Assembly (NCBI GenBank): GCA_030765555.1
Contig: JAVCCI010000036.1
Coordinates: 1-20,160 of the forward strand
Direction of reading: 5' to 3'
From: Candidatus Kappaea frigidicola
Lineage (GTDB): Bacteria; Omnitrophota; Gorgyraeia; JAGLLT01
Length of the DNA: 20,160 nucleotides
This document shows positions 1 through 7,025 of this stretch, piece by piece. A program made the position numbers and the translations under genes. Each line of letters starts with the position of its first letter. Position 1 is the first letter of the stretch. Below the pieces are notes generated by a model that worked only from the letters and a program-made list of their open reading frames with translations, was not told the origin of the DNA and searched no databases.

Positions 1-23
1 CTCAAAAAACAGTCTTGCTTTCT

Positions 24-35
24 CGAAACGTTTTG
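24..35 (-). promoter_or_regulatory. LacI-type operator at left window edge
   Basis: CGAAACGTTTTG is a near-perfect palindrome around AAACGTTT (26-33) with a central CG step, the usual form of LacI/CcpA-family operators. It lies at about +6 to +17 of the promoter at 47-75. Its centre is 17.5 bp from the end of the -10 box, exactly as for the second copy at 6321-6330. The LacI-family gene in this window is the obvious candidate binder; that assignment is inference. Confidence 0.6.
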
Positions 36-46
36 ACTGTAGGCTA

Positions 47-75
47 ATTATACCCCATTAACAATGCCTTGTCAA
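47..75 (-). promoter_or_regulatory. Consensus sigma70 promoter firing off the left edge
   Basis: On the minus strand TTGACA (75-70) and TATAAT (52-47) are separated by exactly 17 bp, a perfect consensus. Transcription would start near 40 and leave the window, so the controlled gene is not visible. The strength of the promoter together with the downstream operator-like palindrome suggests a tightly repressed gene. Positions 76-128 hold nothing else that I can support. Confidence 0.75.
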
Positions 76-128
76 GAAGTAAATTTTGCTTTTATTGTGT
101 AGATTATTGCTTAGGAAATACCCTTATT

Positions 129-551
129 TCAGAGACCTAATTCACTGATTAGCTCTCTATCAGCGTCTATAAAAGATAAACCTGCATCATAGCCTGACTT
201 AGATTTTGATGCAGAGTCTCTCCAAACTATCTTGGCATAATATTCTTTATCATTGAGAGATTTTTTAAAAAATCTGAGTTTTATTCTTATGCCCACATTC
301 AGGTCACGATTCAGGGACTCATCCATCCCTTTTTTGAGTTTGCAGTCACGGTTAAATATCCAGCCGGCGCAATAATCACAGACCTGGCAATTCCAGCCTG
401 TGGGCCATTTTAAGCGAGCTCCACCCTTTGAGACATCATAAGTCTTTAATCTAATAGGCTGAGTTAGGGGGGTCTTAAAATTACGTTTAATTAGCTGCCC
501 TTCAATCACCAATTCCATATCAACTCTTCTGCTACTTCTCTTCTCGAGCAT
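129..551 (-). CDS. PilZ-domain protein with four-cysteine insert
   Basis: The protein has 140 residues. It carries the two c-di-GMP binding signatures of PilZ: RxxxR (R5-R9) and DxSxxG (D39, S41, G44). It most likely reports c-di-GMP in the cytoplasm; its partner is unknown. Unusually, the stretch directly after the second motif holds C55, C58, C61 and C70 (CxxCxxCx8C), which looks like a metal-binding knuckle inserted in a PilZ loop. The C-terminal half (VGIRIKLRF, YYAKIVWR, AGLSFI) is normal PilZ beta-strand sequence. The start is supported by AAGGA seven bases upstream and by a good promoter at 615-643. It appears to be transcribed alone, between a LacI-family gene and the left-edge promoter. 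PilZ assignment is secure; the function of the cysteines is not known. Confidence 0.85.
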   Translation of the reverse strand: MLEKRSSRRVDMELVIEGQLIKRNFKTPLTQPIRLKTYDVSKGGARLKWPTGWNCQVCDYCAGWIFNRDCKLKKGMDESLNRDLNVGIRIKLRFFKKSLNDKEYYAKIVWRDSASKSKSGYDAGLSFIDADRELISELGL

Positions 552-614
552 AACTTATTCCTTAATATTTATACCATATAGGCAAAAAAAACCAATTTAT
601 AGTGTATTATCAAT

Positions 615-643
615 ACAATAGCACCTATATTTTGTTATGTCAA
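615..643 (-). promoter_or_regulatory. Promoter of the cysteine-containing PilZ gene
   Basis: On the minus strand TTGACA (643-638), a 17-bp spacer and TATTGT (620-615) are present, and the -10 box is preceded by TGC (extended -10). The start would be near 608, giving a leader of about 57 nt before the PilZ ATG. The rest of the 552-686 gap shows no terminator hairpin for the LacI-family gene. Confidence 0.65.
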
Positions 644-686
644 TAGTAATATATTGTCTTTTTATGGTAATAAGGCTATTAGGAAC

Positions 687-1724
687 TTATTTGAGGGCTT
701 TTGTTGATTCTCTGAGTATAAGCTCAGTTTTAAGAGTTATATGTTTAGTTTTGTATCTCTTTTCAGCTGATTGCTTTAAGACAAGGCGGGCGGCTTCCCT
801 GCCAATTTCAACTAATGGCTGCCTGACTGTAGTCAGGCGCGGAGTGACATAGTTTGCTTCTAAGGAATCATCAAAACTGACTAAGGATAAATCATCCGGA
901 ATTGAGTAGCCCTTGGTCTTAATAACTCTCATAAAGCCAATTGACAGGTTATCACTAGAAGAAAATATGGCAGTCGGCTTCTTTTTGCAATTTAGAAATT
1001 GCAGGGCAGCTTTCTCACCTGAATCAAAGCTGAAATACCCCCCCTTATAAACCATCTCTGAATTAAAAGCTAGGCCATATTCCTGCAAGATTTTCTTAAA
1101 AGCTTCAAATCTTTCCATACCATCAGGTGCACTTAAATCTCCGGCTATAAGGCCGATATCAGTGTGCCCTAAGTCAATTAGATGCTTCAAAGCCTGATGA
1201 ACGCCACTAAAGTTATCTACATTAATATAACTAACATCTTCTTGGCCTAAATACTTATTAATTAAAACAAAGGATATATTATTCTTCTTAAGTACCTTTA
1301 TATCCTGATGCATGTCTCTCGTGTAGTCAATATTCATTATAATTAAATTTTTACTAAGCCATTTTCTTGACACCTGATAATATGACTCACCTTGAGTCTG
1401 ATCTAAATTAAATATTATCAGGGCATTATCAGTGTCTTTACAAACATCCTGTATGCCACTAATAATTTGAATAAAATATGTAATTGTAAAAAATGAGGGG
1501 TTTTCTGGAAAAATTGCGGCTACAACCGGAAATGTTTGATTAATTAATCCTCGCGCAATTAAGTTAGGCTCATAACCCATAGTCTTGGCTATCTTTAAAA
1601 CCTTTTTCCTTAAAACATCACTAACGTAACCCTTGTTATTCATAACCAGTGAAACAGTAGAATGAGCCACTCCAGCTTTTTTAGCAATATCTTTTATTGT
1701 TATATTTTTTTTACTTTTGGCCAT
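687..1724 (-). CDS. LacI-family transcriptional repressor
   Basis: This 345-residue regulator has a classic LacI architecture. The N-terminal helix-turn-helix (about 8-55, ITIKDIAKKAGVAHSTVS) is followed by a hinge helix (PNLIARGL, 53-60) and a periplasmic-binding-like effector domain ending in DDSLEANYVTPRLTTVRQP. Members bind palindromes with a central CG, bent by the hinge leucine, and are released or activated by a sugar ligand. It is the last gene of an operon of three GH-A proteins and a beta-sandwich protein. Its ATG lies one base after the preceding stop, with an AGGGG ribosome site inside the end of that gene. AAACGTTT palindromes downstream of the operon promoter (6321-6330) and at the left edge (24-35) are its likely targets, so it should be autoregulated. 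The ligand is unknown, probably an oligosaccharide from the same pathway. Confidence 0.92.
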   Translation of the reverse strand: MAKSKKNITIKDIAKKAGVAHSTVSLVMNNKGYVSDVLRKKVLKIAKTMGYEPNLIARGLINQTFPVVAAIFPENPSFFTITYFIQIISGIQDVCKDTDNALIIFNLDQTQGESYYQVSRKWLSKNLIIMNIDYTRDMHQDIKVLKKNNISFVLINKYLGQEDVSYINVDNFSGVHQALKHLIDLGHTDIGLIAGDLSAPDGMERFEAFKKILQEYGLAFNSEMVYKGGYFSFDSGEKAALQFLNCKKKPTAIFSSSDNLSIGFMRVIKTKGYSIPDDLSLVSFDDSLEANYVTPRLTTVRQPLVEIGREAARLVLKQSAEKRYKTKHITLKTELILRESTKALK

Positions 1725-1725
1725 G

Positions 1726-3063
1726 CTATTCCCCTATTGAGATACTGCGATTAGCACAAGTTATATTTCCCTCGTTATCTTTGACAAACAAATAAACTCT
1801 ATAAACACCTGGACGATTAGGCACGGTAACCTGTGCAACTCCAGAAGAAATATTATCAATTTTAACAGCCTCTATAAATTCATTACTTTTTACACAATAA
1901 AATTTAATAGCTGCTTTCAATGGATCATTATCATTATTAATTACATCAGCTTTTATCTTTAATATATCCCCAGGCGCTAAACCGCTATGCTTATTAAGCA
2001 TATAACTCTTAATTGTCGGCGGATAGTTATCAGGCCTCTGGCCTGAATACATATAACGCACCATCCAATAAGACCTCTTTTTTAAATTCTCATACTCAAG
2101 CCCCCACCAAGTAGGAGACATTCCTTCGACACCAATAATCTTTTCATTTAAATGAAAAGCAAATCCTCCTAAATTGCTGCCCTTATTACCTTTTATGCAA
2201 TCAAGCCAGACATTCTTAAAAGATTCAGCCTTACTTTCTTCACTGGGTTCAATTGGTAAATCATTATCATCTTTTCTTACTTCCCACGGTCCTAAAGGAC
2301 CAAATTCGGTAAAGATATAAGGAATATCAACTTTAGAACTATTCCAAGCATCATAAGCAATAGGAGCTCCACCATAAAAATTAACACCATAGATATCTAA
2401 AGAAGGAGTGTATTTTTTTATATATTCTAAAGCAGTAAATCCAGCTCCTGCATAGGCTATGGGATGATTAGAATCAGCCTTATGCATTCTCTGACAAACC
2501 TCTTCAAGAAATTTAGCAAAGGCCACTCTTCGAGCTTCTTTATCCTCCTCGGAAACCTCAACTTCATTTTTCTTATCAGCAAGCTCACCTAAAACAATAG
2601 TCTCATTACCAATGCCCCACAACAGAAGATTAGGACTATCTTTATGATTATTAACAAAATCTATAATATTATCAATAATTAATTCTTTAGAAGTATCATC
2701 ATTAACATAATCCAAATCTATAGGAAGCCAGTAGCCCATCATAACCATTAGGCCATAGTCTCCACTTTTCTGTAATATTAACTCGTCATAGTCGCTTGCC
2801 CCCCAACGCCTAAGAGTATTAGCTCCCAGCTCCTGAGAAACTGCTAGCTTCTTATCAATAATCTCTTCATGCAGGTAATCACCACAACCAATCCCTTGAA
2901 TATAATATGGCGCACCATCCACAGTAAGAAGCCACTGCCCTTTTCTGCCTATTATCTTAACCCTTTTAGGTAGAGATTGAACCTCACCTTCAGCAAAAAC
3001 TGCTGAACTAAAAGCTATCAGAAGCAGGCATAAAATGACTATACGGGTTATTCTTTTCTTCAT
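1726..3063 (-). CDS. Secreted clan GH-A glycoside hydrolase with C-terminal Ig-like domain
   Basis: The 445-residue protein has a Sec signal peptide (hydrophobic 7-20, cleavage near AVFA24). A TIM-barrel of the GH2/GH5/GH72-like clan GH-A type follows: a KGI/QGI-like strand (YYIQGIGCG), LGANTLRRWG on strand two, the acid/base in WGIGNE (E154) and the nucleophile in FTEFGP (E253). Both catalytic glutamates are therefore present. Residues about 347-445 form a separate beta-sandwich resembling Ig/Big domains (PPTIKSYMLNK to GNITCANRSISI). Its ATG overlaps the preceding stop as ATGA, and there is no clear ribosome site, so it is probably translationally coupled to the gene before it. It likely cleaves or transfers a beta-glucan-type polymer outside the cytoplasm. 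Exact family and substrate cannot be fixed by eye. Confidence 0.82.
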   Translation of the reverse strand: MKKRITRIVILCLLLIAFSSAVFAEGEVQSLPKRVKIIGRKGQWLLTVDGAPYYIQGIGCGDYLHEEIIDKKLAVSQELGANTLRRWGASDYDELILQKSGDYGLMVMMGYWLPIDLDYVNDDTSKELIIDNIIDFVNNHKDSPNLLLWGIGNETIVLGELADKKNEVEVSEEDKEARRVAFAKFLEEVCQRMHKADSNHPIAYAGAGFTALEYIKKYTPSLDIYGVNFYGGAPIAYDAWNSSKVDIPYIFTEFGPLGPWEVRKDDNDLPIEPSEESKAESFKNVWLDCIKGNKGSNLGGFAFHLNEKIIGVEGMSPTWWGLEYENLKKRSYWMVRYMYSGQRPDNYPPTIKSYMLNKHSGLAPGDILKIKADVINNDNDPLKAAIKFYCVKSNEFIEAVKIDNISSGVAQVTVPNRPGVYRVYLFVKDNEGNITCANRSISIGE

Positions 3064-4361
3064 TTTTTAGCGGTCCAAAGATCTTTCAGTTTAAAGTATA
3101 TTTGTCTTAAATATCTATAATTGGGTGAATATATACCATCTTCATTTTGACCACAAATTCCCCACCACTCCTCATTGCCACTTTCACGAGTCCCGGAATC
3201 AAACGTCGGCGCATCCCAACCGCCCTTATAAGTGTGGATTGTAGAGTTATCATAAGGAGTCTTCCACCACTCATCCAACCACTCAAAATAAACACCGCCC
3301 AGAGATGTTCCGGCACCGCCTGCATGATTAGCTTCAATATCCTCCCATTGCTGAGCCACAAACGTTGCCTGTAATTCTTCATTGGGCACTCTTGGATCTT
3401 GCCTTGAATCAAGAACATCACAGCCAAATTCAGTTAAATAGGCCGGTCTGTTTATTCGGGCAGCCGTATTCCATAGGCCTGAGAAATTATGCGACTGATA
3501 CATGTTGGCTCCATATATATCTACACTTTTACAATATTTATTAAAATCAAAAACACCTGCTAATCCGGAATTTGAAATTGAAATTGGATGATTAGGATCT
3601 ATTTCCTTAATCTTACTGGCTATTTTCTCAACTGTTTCCATGTAATAATCATGGGCAAAATCGCGACTCGTACAACCCTGCTGGATATTATTTTCATTAC
3701 CTAAATTCCACATTAAAACCCATGGCTCATCCTTATAACTCTGAACCATAGATATAGCTTCATCATATAATTCCCAACGAACATCAGGATCTGAATAATC
3801 AAGGCTATAACCAAGACTATGGCCCATAATAACCATAATCCCATAATCCCTGTAAAGTTCTCTGAGCAAATCTTTTGCACCCTGTATTTCATCAGCAGTA
3901 ATCACAAATGGATCGGGACTGGAATTAAGACCGATAGGATCGTAAATTCTAATTGTATTAACACCCATATCCTTCATTAACTGAAAATCTCCAACTTCCT
4001 TCTCTTCCTCTGTCAAAACACCATTTTTATCCTCATCTACCCTGGCTCTATGCGCCGGGTCAGCAGCAATTGTCAACCAGCTTTCATACCAAGGAGGAGC
4101 TTGACCAATTTGTGTAACCTGATAAACTACACCCTTTATAAAATAATCAGTAGGTTTTTCATACTTACCTCTTCTAATATTATATTTTTCAACCATCAGC
4201 TTCATGTGACAAGGATCATCTTTATCTACCCAGACAATACTGGGCTTCATGTCAATTTGATCAATGGGTAGAGTGCGCAGATTGAGATATAAAAGAATAC
4301 CCCCGGCAATAACAACTAAAAGTACTAGAATAATAATGGGTGTAATAATCTTTTTATTCAT
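3060..4361 (-). CDS. Membrane-anchored clan GH-A glycoside hydrolase with EF-hand insert
   Basis: The 433-residue protein starts with a transmembrane anchor (7-27) without an obvious cleavage site, then a GH-A TIM-barrel. The pattern YFIKGVVYQ, MGVNTIRIYDP and YGIMVIMGHS is typical of GH2_C, GH72 and GH5 barrels. The acid/base is in WNLGNE (E223), and the nucleophile in LTEFG (E311). Between the first strand and strand two is a canonical 12-residue EF-hand calcium loop, DEDKNGVLTEEE (109-120, ligands D109, D111, N113, E120). Start: ATG preceded by AGGAGG ten bases upstream, the best ribosome site in this operon. The stop overlaps the next gene by four bases. It is likely a surface or periplasmic glycan hydrolase or transglycosylase. 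Family-level assignment and substrate are uncertain. Confidence 0.82.
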   Translation of the reverse strand: MNKKIITPIIILVLLVVIAGGILLYLNLRTLPIDQIDMKPSIVWVDKDDPCHMKLMVEKYNIRRGKYEKPTDYFIKGVVYQVTQIGQAPPWYESWLTIAADPAHRARVDEDKNGVLTEEEKEVGDFQLMKDMGVNTIRIYDPIGLNSSPDPFVITADEIQGAKDLLRELYRDYGIMVIMGHSLGYSLDYSDPDVRWELYDEAISMVQSYKDEPWVLMWNLGNENNIQQGCTSRDFAHDYYMETVEKIASKIKEIDPNHPISISNSGLAGVFDFNKYCKSVDIYGANMYQSHNFSGLWNTAARINRPAYLTEFGCDVLDSRQDPRVPNEELQATFVAQQWEDIEANHAGGAGTSLGGVYFEWLDEWWKTPYDNSTIHTYKGGWDAPTFDSGTRESGNEEWWGICGQNEDGIYSPNYRYLRQIYFKLKDLWTAKK

Positions 4362-4398
4362 GTCCTAAATATCCTCCTAATTAATTAAGAAATTAATC

Positions 4399-4992
4399 CT
4401 AAAACTCATATCTGATTTCATCTAAATAAAGTACAGCACCATCTGAATTATCATAACGATTGAGAGAAATTGAAAAACCAACCTTTGTTCTTGATAGATT
4501 TAAACCTTCTAAATCTATACTATATTCCTGCCAAGCATTATCTAAAACAATTGGTCCTGATGATGCAGTACCTAATTGAGCACTATCAATACTAATTGAG
4601 CCTATGTCAAACTCTACAATTTCACCGCCATTTTTTCCTCTGGCGTAAAAAAATAATCGCTTAGCACCATTTAAATCATACATATCCTTACTCTCATCAT
4701 CAGAAACAATCAAGGAAATAGTTGATGCATAATGAGTTTCATAACCTCTGGGATTATAAACAACTTCAAGAGATGAACCGCCAGCCGGTGATACATTATT
4801 CAAATCTTCACGAGTATAAATGCTATCATGGTCACCAAGCTTATTAATGCCCAAAAAATGATTCGTCACTGAACCGTAATTTTTAAAGACATAAAAATCA
4901 TCCATCGCAAGTGATACGTGATGAGATGCTAATAAAAATAAAAGACCAAAAAAAACTACTATAGATACTTTTCCAACAGCTCCATTATACAT
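4399..4992 (-). CDS. Secreted beta-sandwich (carbohydrate-binding-module-like) protein
   Basis: This protein of 197 residues begins with a signal peptide (hydrophobic 9-22, likely cut after SLA near 29). The rest reads as a single jelly-roll. It shows GSSLEVVYNPRG, a strand RLFFYARGK, the phrase DNAWQEYSIDLEGLNLSRTKVGFSISL and the terminal VLYLDEIRYEF, which is the typical last strand of carbohydrate-binding modules of the CBM/CIA30-like sandwich type. No catalytic site is visible. It sits between two GH-A genes, with only 11 bases separating it from the upstream gene's stop, so it probably binds or presents the same glycan to the enzymes. The start lacks a good ribosome site. The beta-sandwich fold and location are well supported; the ligand is inference. 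Confidence 0.7.
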   Translation of the reverse strand: MYNGAVGKVSIVVFFGLLFLLASHHVSLAMDDFYVFKNYGSVTNHFLGINKLGDHDSIYTREDLNNVSPAGGSSLEVVYNPRGYETHYASTISLIVSDDESKDMYDLNGAKRLFFYARGKNGGEIVEFDIGSISIDSAQLGTASSGPIVLDNAWQEYSIDLEGLNLSRTKVGFSISLNRYDNSDGAVLYLDEIRYEF

Positions 4993-5003
4993 AAAATAGA
5001 CCG

Positions 5004-6317
5004 CTACTCACTTTCTAAAAAACCTTTTGAATTAGTAGGAATTTGATTAAACAACTCTGATATGGCTTTATAACCCGGCTTCGCATCGCGATAACCAGTT
5101 ACAATTCCCCAGTGTTCTTCAATGTGGTCATCTAAAACAGAAGGTTCTCCTGCTTTCCACCAACCATCAGACCACTGAAAAATAACAATGCCAGCCGTTT
5201 GCTCATCGGTTATTTCAATTTGAGTTTTTAAGACTTCATACTGCAATTCTTCATTTATATATGTACTATATCCAGTCTCCATAATGATAACCGGCTTATT
5301 ATATTCGACTGATATATCCTGTATTTTATCAACGGCTTCCCTGGCATTAGCCACTCCCAGCCATTGGCCATGACCTCCAATATATGCATTTAATCCAATG
5401 ACATCTAAAAAATCATAACCAACTTCACTTCCAATATGCCCCAACATATTCGAGGCAGTTATGAGATGTTCGGGATCTTCCTCACTAACGACATCAAAAA
5501 TACATTTAAGAAATTTATTAACGTCTTCAAAGCCATAGCGCTTCACCACATTACCGCCATGCTTACCCCATGCAAAAGGAGCATCGTTCCAGATGCTCCA
5601 CATAAGAATGCATTTTCTATCTTTGTCTCTTTTGACTATCCTTAAGGCTTCTGCCTGAAGGACCTTTAATTCATCATCTGATTTAAAATTTGTCCAGTCT
5701 CCAGGATAAACTATATTCTCAATGACCATAATATTATATTTATCAGCTAAATCTAATATTTCAGGCGGCAAAGGCTCATAAGATCTAATACAATTTATGC
5801 CTGCCTCCCGCATCATTTGAAAATCTTTTTCAAAGACTTCAGGTGGTATTCTATAATAACCACCCATACCACCTAAACAACCAGGATAATTAATACCATA
5901 AGCAATCCCTTTTATAAAAAATAGTTCATCATTTAAATAAATCCTATCACCCTTGGTATATATCTTGCCGCTTACAAGAGCTTGCTCAGTTGCAGTATCT
6001 ATTTCGCTATCTTCAAAAATAGCAAATGGATCCTCTTCTGTTTCTTCAACTTTTTTAGCTTCTTTCTGCGCCTTCCAGTGACCTTGCAATTCCTCATTTT
6101 CTTCAGCTGAAGCCATAACGGCTTTGTCCACCTGAGAAGCCGAATAAGTAATTTCACCTATTTTAAGCTTAATAGTCACCCCGCTAGAATTTTGCTTTAT
6201 AATAACGCCTGTTATAACACGACCATTTTTCAGATGCAGTTCATCAGCTGAAGCCACAAGCGAAAATGCCCCTATTAAAGAGAAAATTATTGAAATATAT
6301 ACTATTATTTTTTTCAT
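5004..6317 (-). CDS. Secreted GH-A-like protein with Asp at the acid/base position
   Basis: First gene of the operon, 437 residues. A signal peptide (6-22, cut near ASA24) is followed by a small basic beta-barrel-like region (DELHLKNGRVITGVIIKQ, 25-65). A charged, probably coiled linker comes next (70-105), then a GH-A TIM-barrel: ELFFIKGIAYG, AGINCIRSYEP, KYNIMVIE, and METGYST with nucleophile E347. The acid/base motif, normally WNE, reads WSIWND: D245 replaces the glutamate, and the codon is GAT. Such a change usually lowers or abolishes hydrolysis, so this may be a glycan-binding or remodelling protein rather than a normal hydrolase. The ATG lies only four bases after the AAAACGTTTT operator and has no Shine-Dalgarno sequence, so the leader is very short (about 19 nt). 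Fold assignment is good; activity is uncertain. Confidence 0.8.
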   Translation of the reverse strand: MKKIIVYISIIFSLIGAFSLVASADELHLKNGRVITGVIIKQNSSGVTIKLKIGEITYSASQVDKAVMASAEENEELQGHWKAQKEAKKVEETEEDPFAIFEDSEIDTATEQALVSGKIYTKGDRIYLNDELFFIKGIAYGINYPGCLGGMGGYYRIPPEVFEKDFQMMREAGINCIRSYEPLPPEILDLADKYNIMVIENIVYPGDWTNFKSDDELKVLQAEALRIVKRDKDRKCILMWSIWNDAPFAWGKHGGNVVKRYGFEDVNKFLKCIFDVVSEEDPEHLITASNMLGHIGSEVGYDFLDVIGLNAYIGGHGQWLGVANAREAVDKIQDISVEYNKPVIIMETGYSTYINEELQYEVLKTQIEITDEQTAGIVIFQWSDGWWKAGEPSVLDDHIEEHWGIVTGYRDAKPGYKAISELFNQIPTNSKGFLESE

Positions 6318-6320
6318 AGC

Positions 6321-6330
6321 AAAACGTTTT
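6321..6330 (-). promoter_or_regulatory. LacI-type operator AAAACGTTTT of the glycoside hydrolase operon
   Basis: AAAACGTTTT is a perfect 10-bp palindrome with central CG, located between the promoter (6343-6371) and the first ATG (6317). It would lie at about +7 to +16. The distance from the -10 box is the same 17.5 bp as for the left-edge site at 24-35. A repressor bound here would block early elongation and also cover the translation start region. The operon's own LacI-family product is the likely binder. Confidence 0.65.
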
Positions 6331-6342
6331 TTTAGATAATTT

Positions 6343-6371
6343 ATAGTAGCATATACTTAAAGAAAAGTCAA
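6343..6371 (-). promoter_or_regulatory. Promoter of the glycoside hydrolase-lacI operon
   Basis: On the minus strand TTGACT (6371-6366), a 17-bp spacer and TACTAT (6348-6343) are present, with TGC just upstream of the -10 box (extended -10). The -10 is weaker than consensus. The predicted start is near 6336, leaving about 19 nt before the ATG. Confidence 0.6.
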
Positions 6372-6383
6372 CTTTGTCACCTT

Positions 6384-6401
6384 TAATAGTATATACTATT
6401 A
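6384..6401. promoter_or_regulatory. 18-bp perfect palindrome between divergent promoters
   Basis: TAATAGTATATACTATTA is identical to its reverse complement over all 18 bases. It lies about 12 bp upstream of both divergent -35 boxes (6366-6371 minus and 6413-6418 plus). This is a good position for a dimeric activator or a shared regulator, and it is unlike the CG-centred LacI-type sites. No binder is identifiable from this window. Confidence 0.5.
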
Positions 6402-6412
6402 CTATATAGGGC

Positions 6413-6440
6413 TTGACTTAATGATAATAACAGCTATAAT
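6413..6440 (+). promoter_or_regulatory. Promoter of the unknown plus-strand gene at 6469
   Basis: TTGACT (6413-6418), a 16-bp spacer and TATAAT (6435-6440) are close to sigma70 consensus. The predicted start is near 6447, and the ribosome site AAAAGGAG (6455-6462) stands six bases before the ATG at 6469. Confidence 0.7.
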
Positions 6441-6468
6441 CAAGCCTAATTATTAAAAGGAGTTAATA

Positions 6469-7020
6469 ATGGACTTAGAAGAGTTTTGGCAAAGTGCCCT
6501 TAAAAAAACGGAGATTCACAGAACCCGCTTAAATAAGCTGCACACCTTTAAAGCTACAGAGCTACCCTATATTCTTTTGGCTGAATCTTCAGTTAATGAG
6601 GGTGATACAGTGGTAAGAAAAGGAACTATTAAAGTTGATAAACCTCTTATCGTTATGCCGGAGCATTATCCAGTATTTGATGGCTTTGATTTTAAGGAAG
6701 ATTTAGATATTAGTGATGATAGCTTAAGGTCTTTTTTATTAATGCGCGGCATAAGCTTGCCCTCCTTGAAATATCATAATAATACTTACGCTATTGAGGT
6801 TTATGAGGGCTCTTTAAGTAAGGCTATTGATCATTATAAAGATTTAATACAGAAAAAAGAAGATATCAGGCTTGGCTTAGTTATCGGACCGGATGAAGCT
6901 TGGAAGTTATCACTTCTAATCTATGTAGCTTCTATGGTGTCAAAGTCTGCACAAAGCGACATTAATGGATTTATAGAAAAACTAAAAAAAGATAATTTAG
7001 ATAATTTAAATAATCAGTAG
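6469..7020 (+). CDS. Conserved-looking cytoplasmic protein of unknown function
   Basis: I do not recognise this 183-residue protein. It has no signal peptide, membrane segment or obvious catalytic motif. The sequence reads as a mixed alpha/beta globular protein: an N-terminal amphipathic helix (LEEFWQSALKKTEIHRTRLNKL), a beta-rich part with TVVRKGTIKVDKPLIVMPEHYPVFDGF (about 47-73), an acidic segment (FKEDLDISDDS), and a helical C-terminus ending in a Lys/Asp/Asn-rich tail. Start choice is firm: strong promoter, AAAAGGAG ribosome site, ATG. It is transcribed alone, away from the glycoside hydrolase operon, and converges on the rlmD-like gene with only five bases between the stops. Sharing the 18-bp palindrome with the GH operon might link their regulation. 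It is real as a gene; the function is unknown. Confidence 0.75.
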   Translation: MDLEEFWQSALKKTEIHRTRLNKLHTFKATELPYILLAESSVNEGDTVVRKGTIKVDKPLIVMPEHYPVFDGFDFKEDLDISDDSLRSFLLMRGISLPSLKYHNNTYAIEVYEGSLSKAIDHYKDLIQKKEDIRLGLVIGPDEAWKLSLLIYVASMVSKSAQSDINGFIEKLKKDNLDNLNNQ

Positions 7021-7025
7021 TCAGC

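Noticed and set aside
821..838. Perfect inverted repeat GCCTGACT-GT-AGTCAGGC
   Set aside because: It lies inside the lacI coding frame over the conserved LTTVRQP segment, with no T-run. I take it as a codon coincidence, not a terminator or operator.
3357..3368. AAACGTT-containing sequence inside the EF-hand glycoside hydrolase gene
   Set aside because: Only one half-site plus core, no promoter nearby, and it encodes normal barrel sequence. Not supported as an operator.
3107..3427. 106-residue open frame on the minus strand within the glycoside hydrolase gene
   Set aside because: Alternate-frame shadow of the real gene; no independent signals or recognisable domain.
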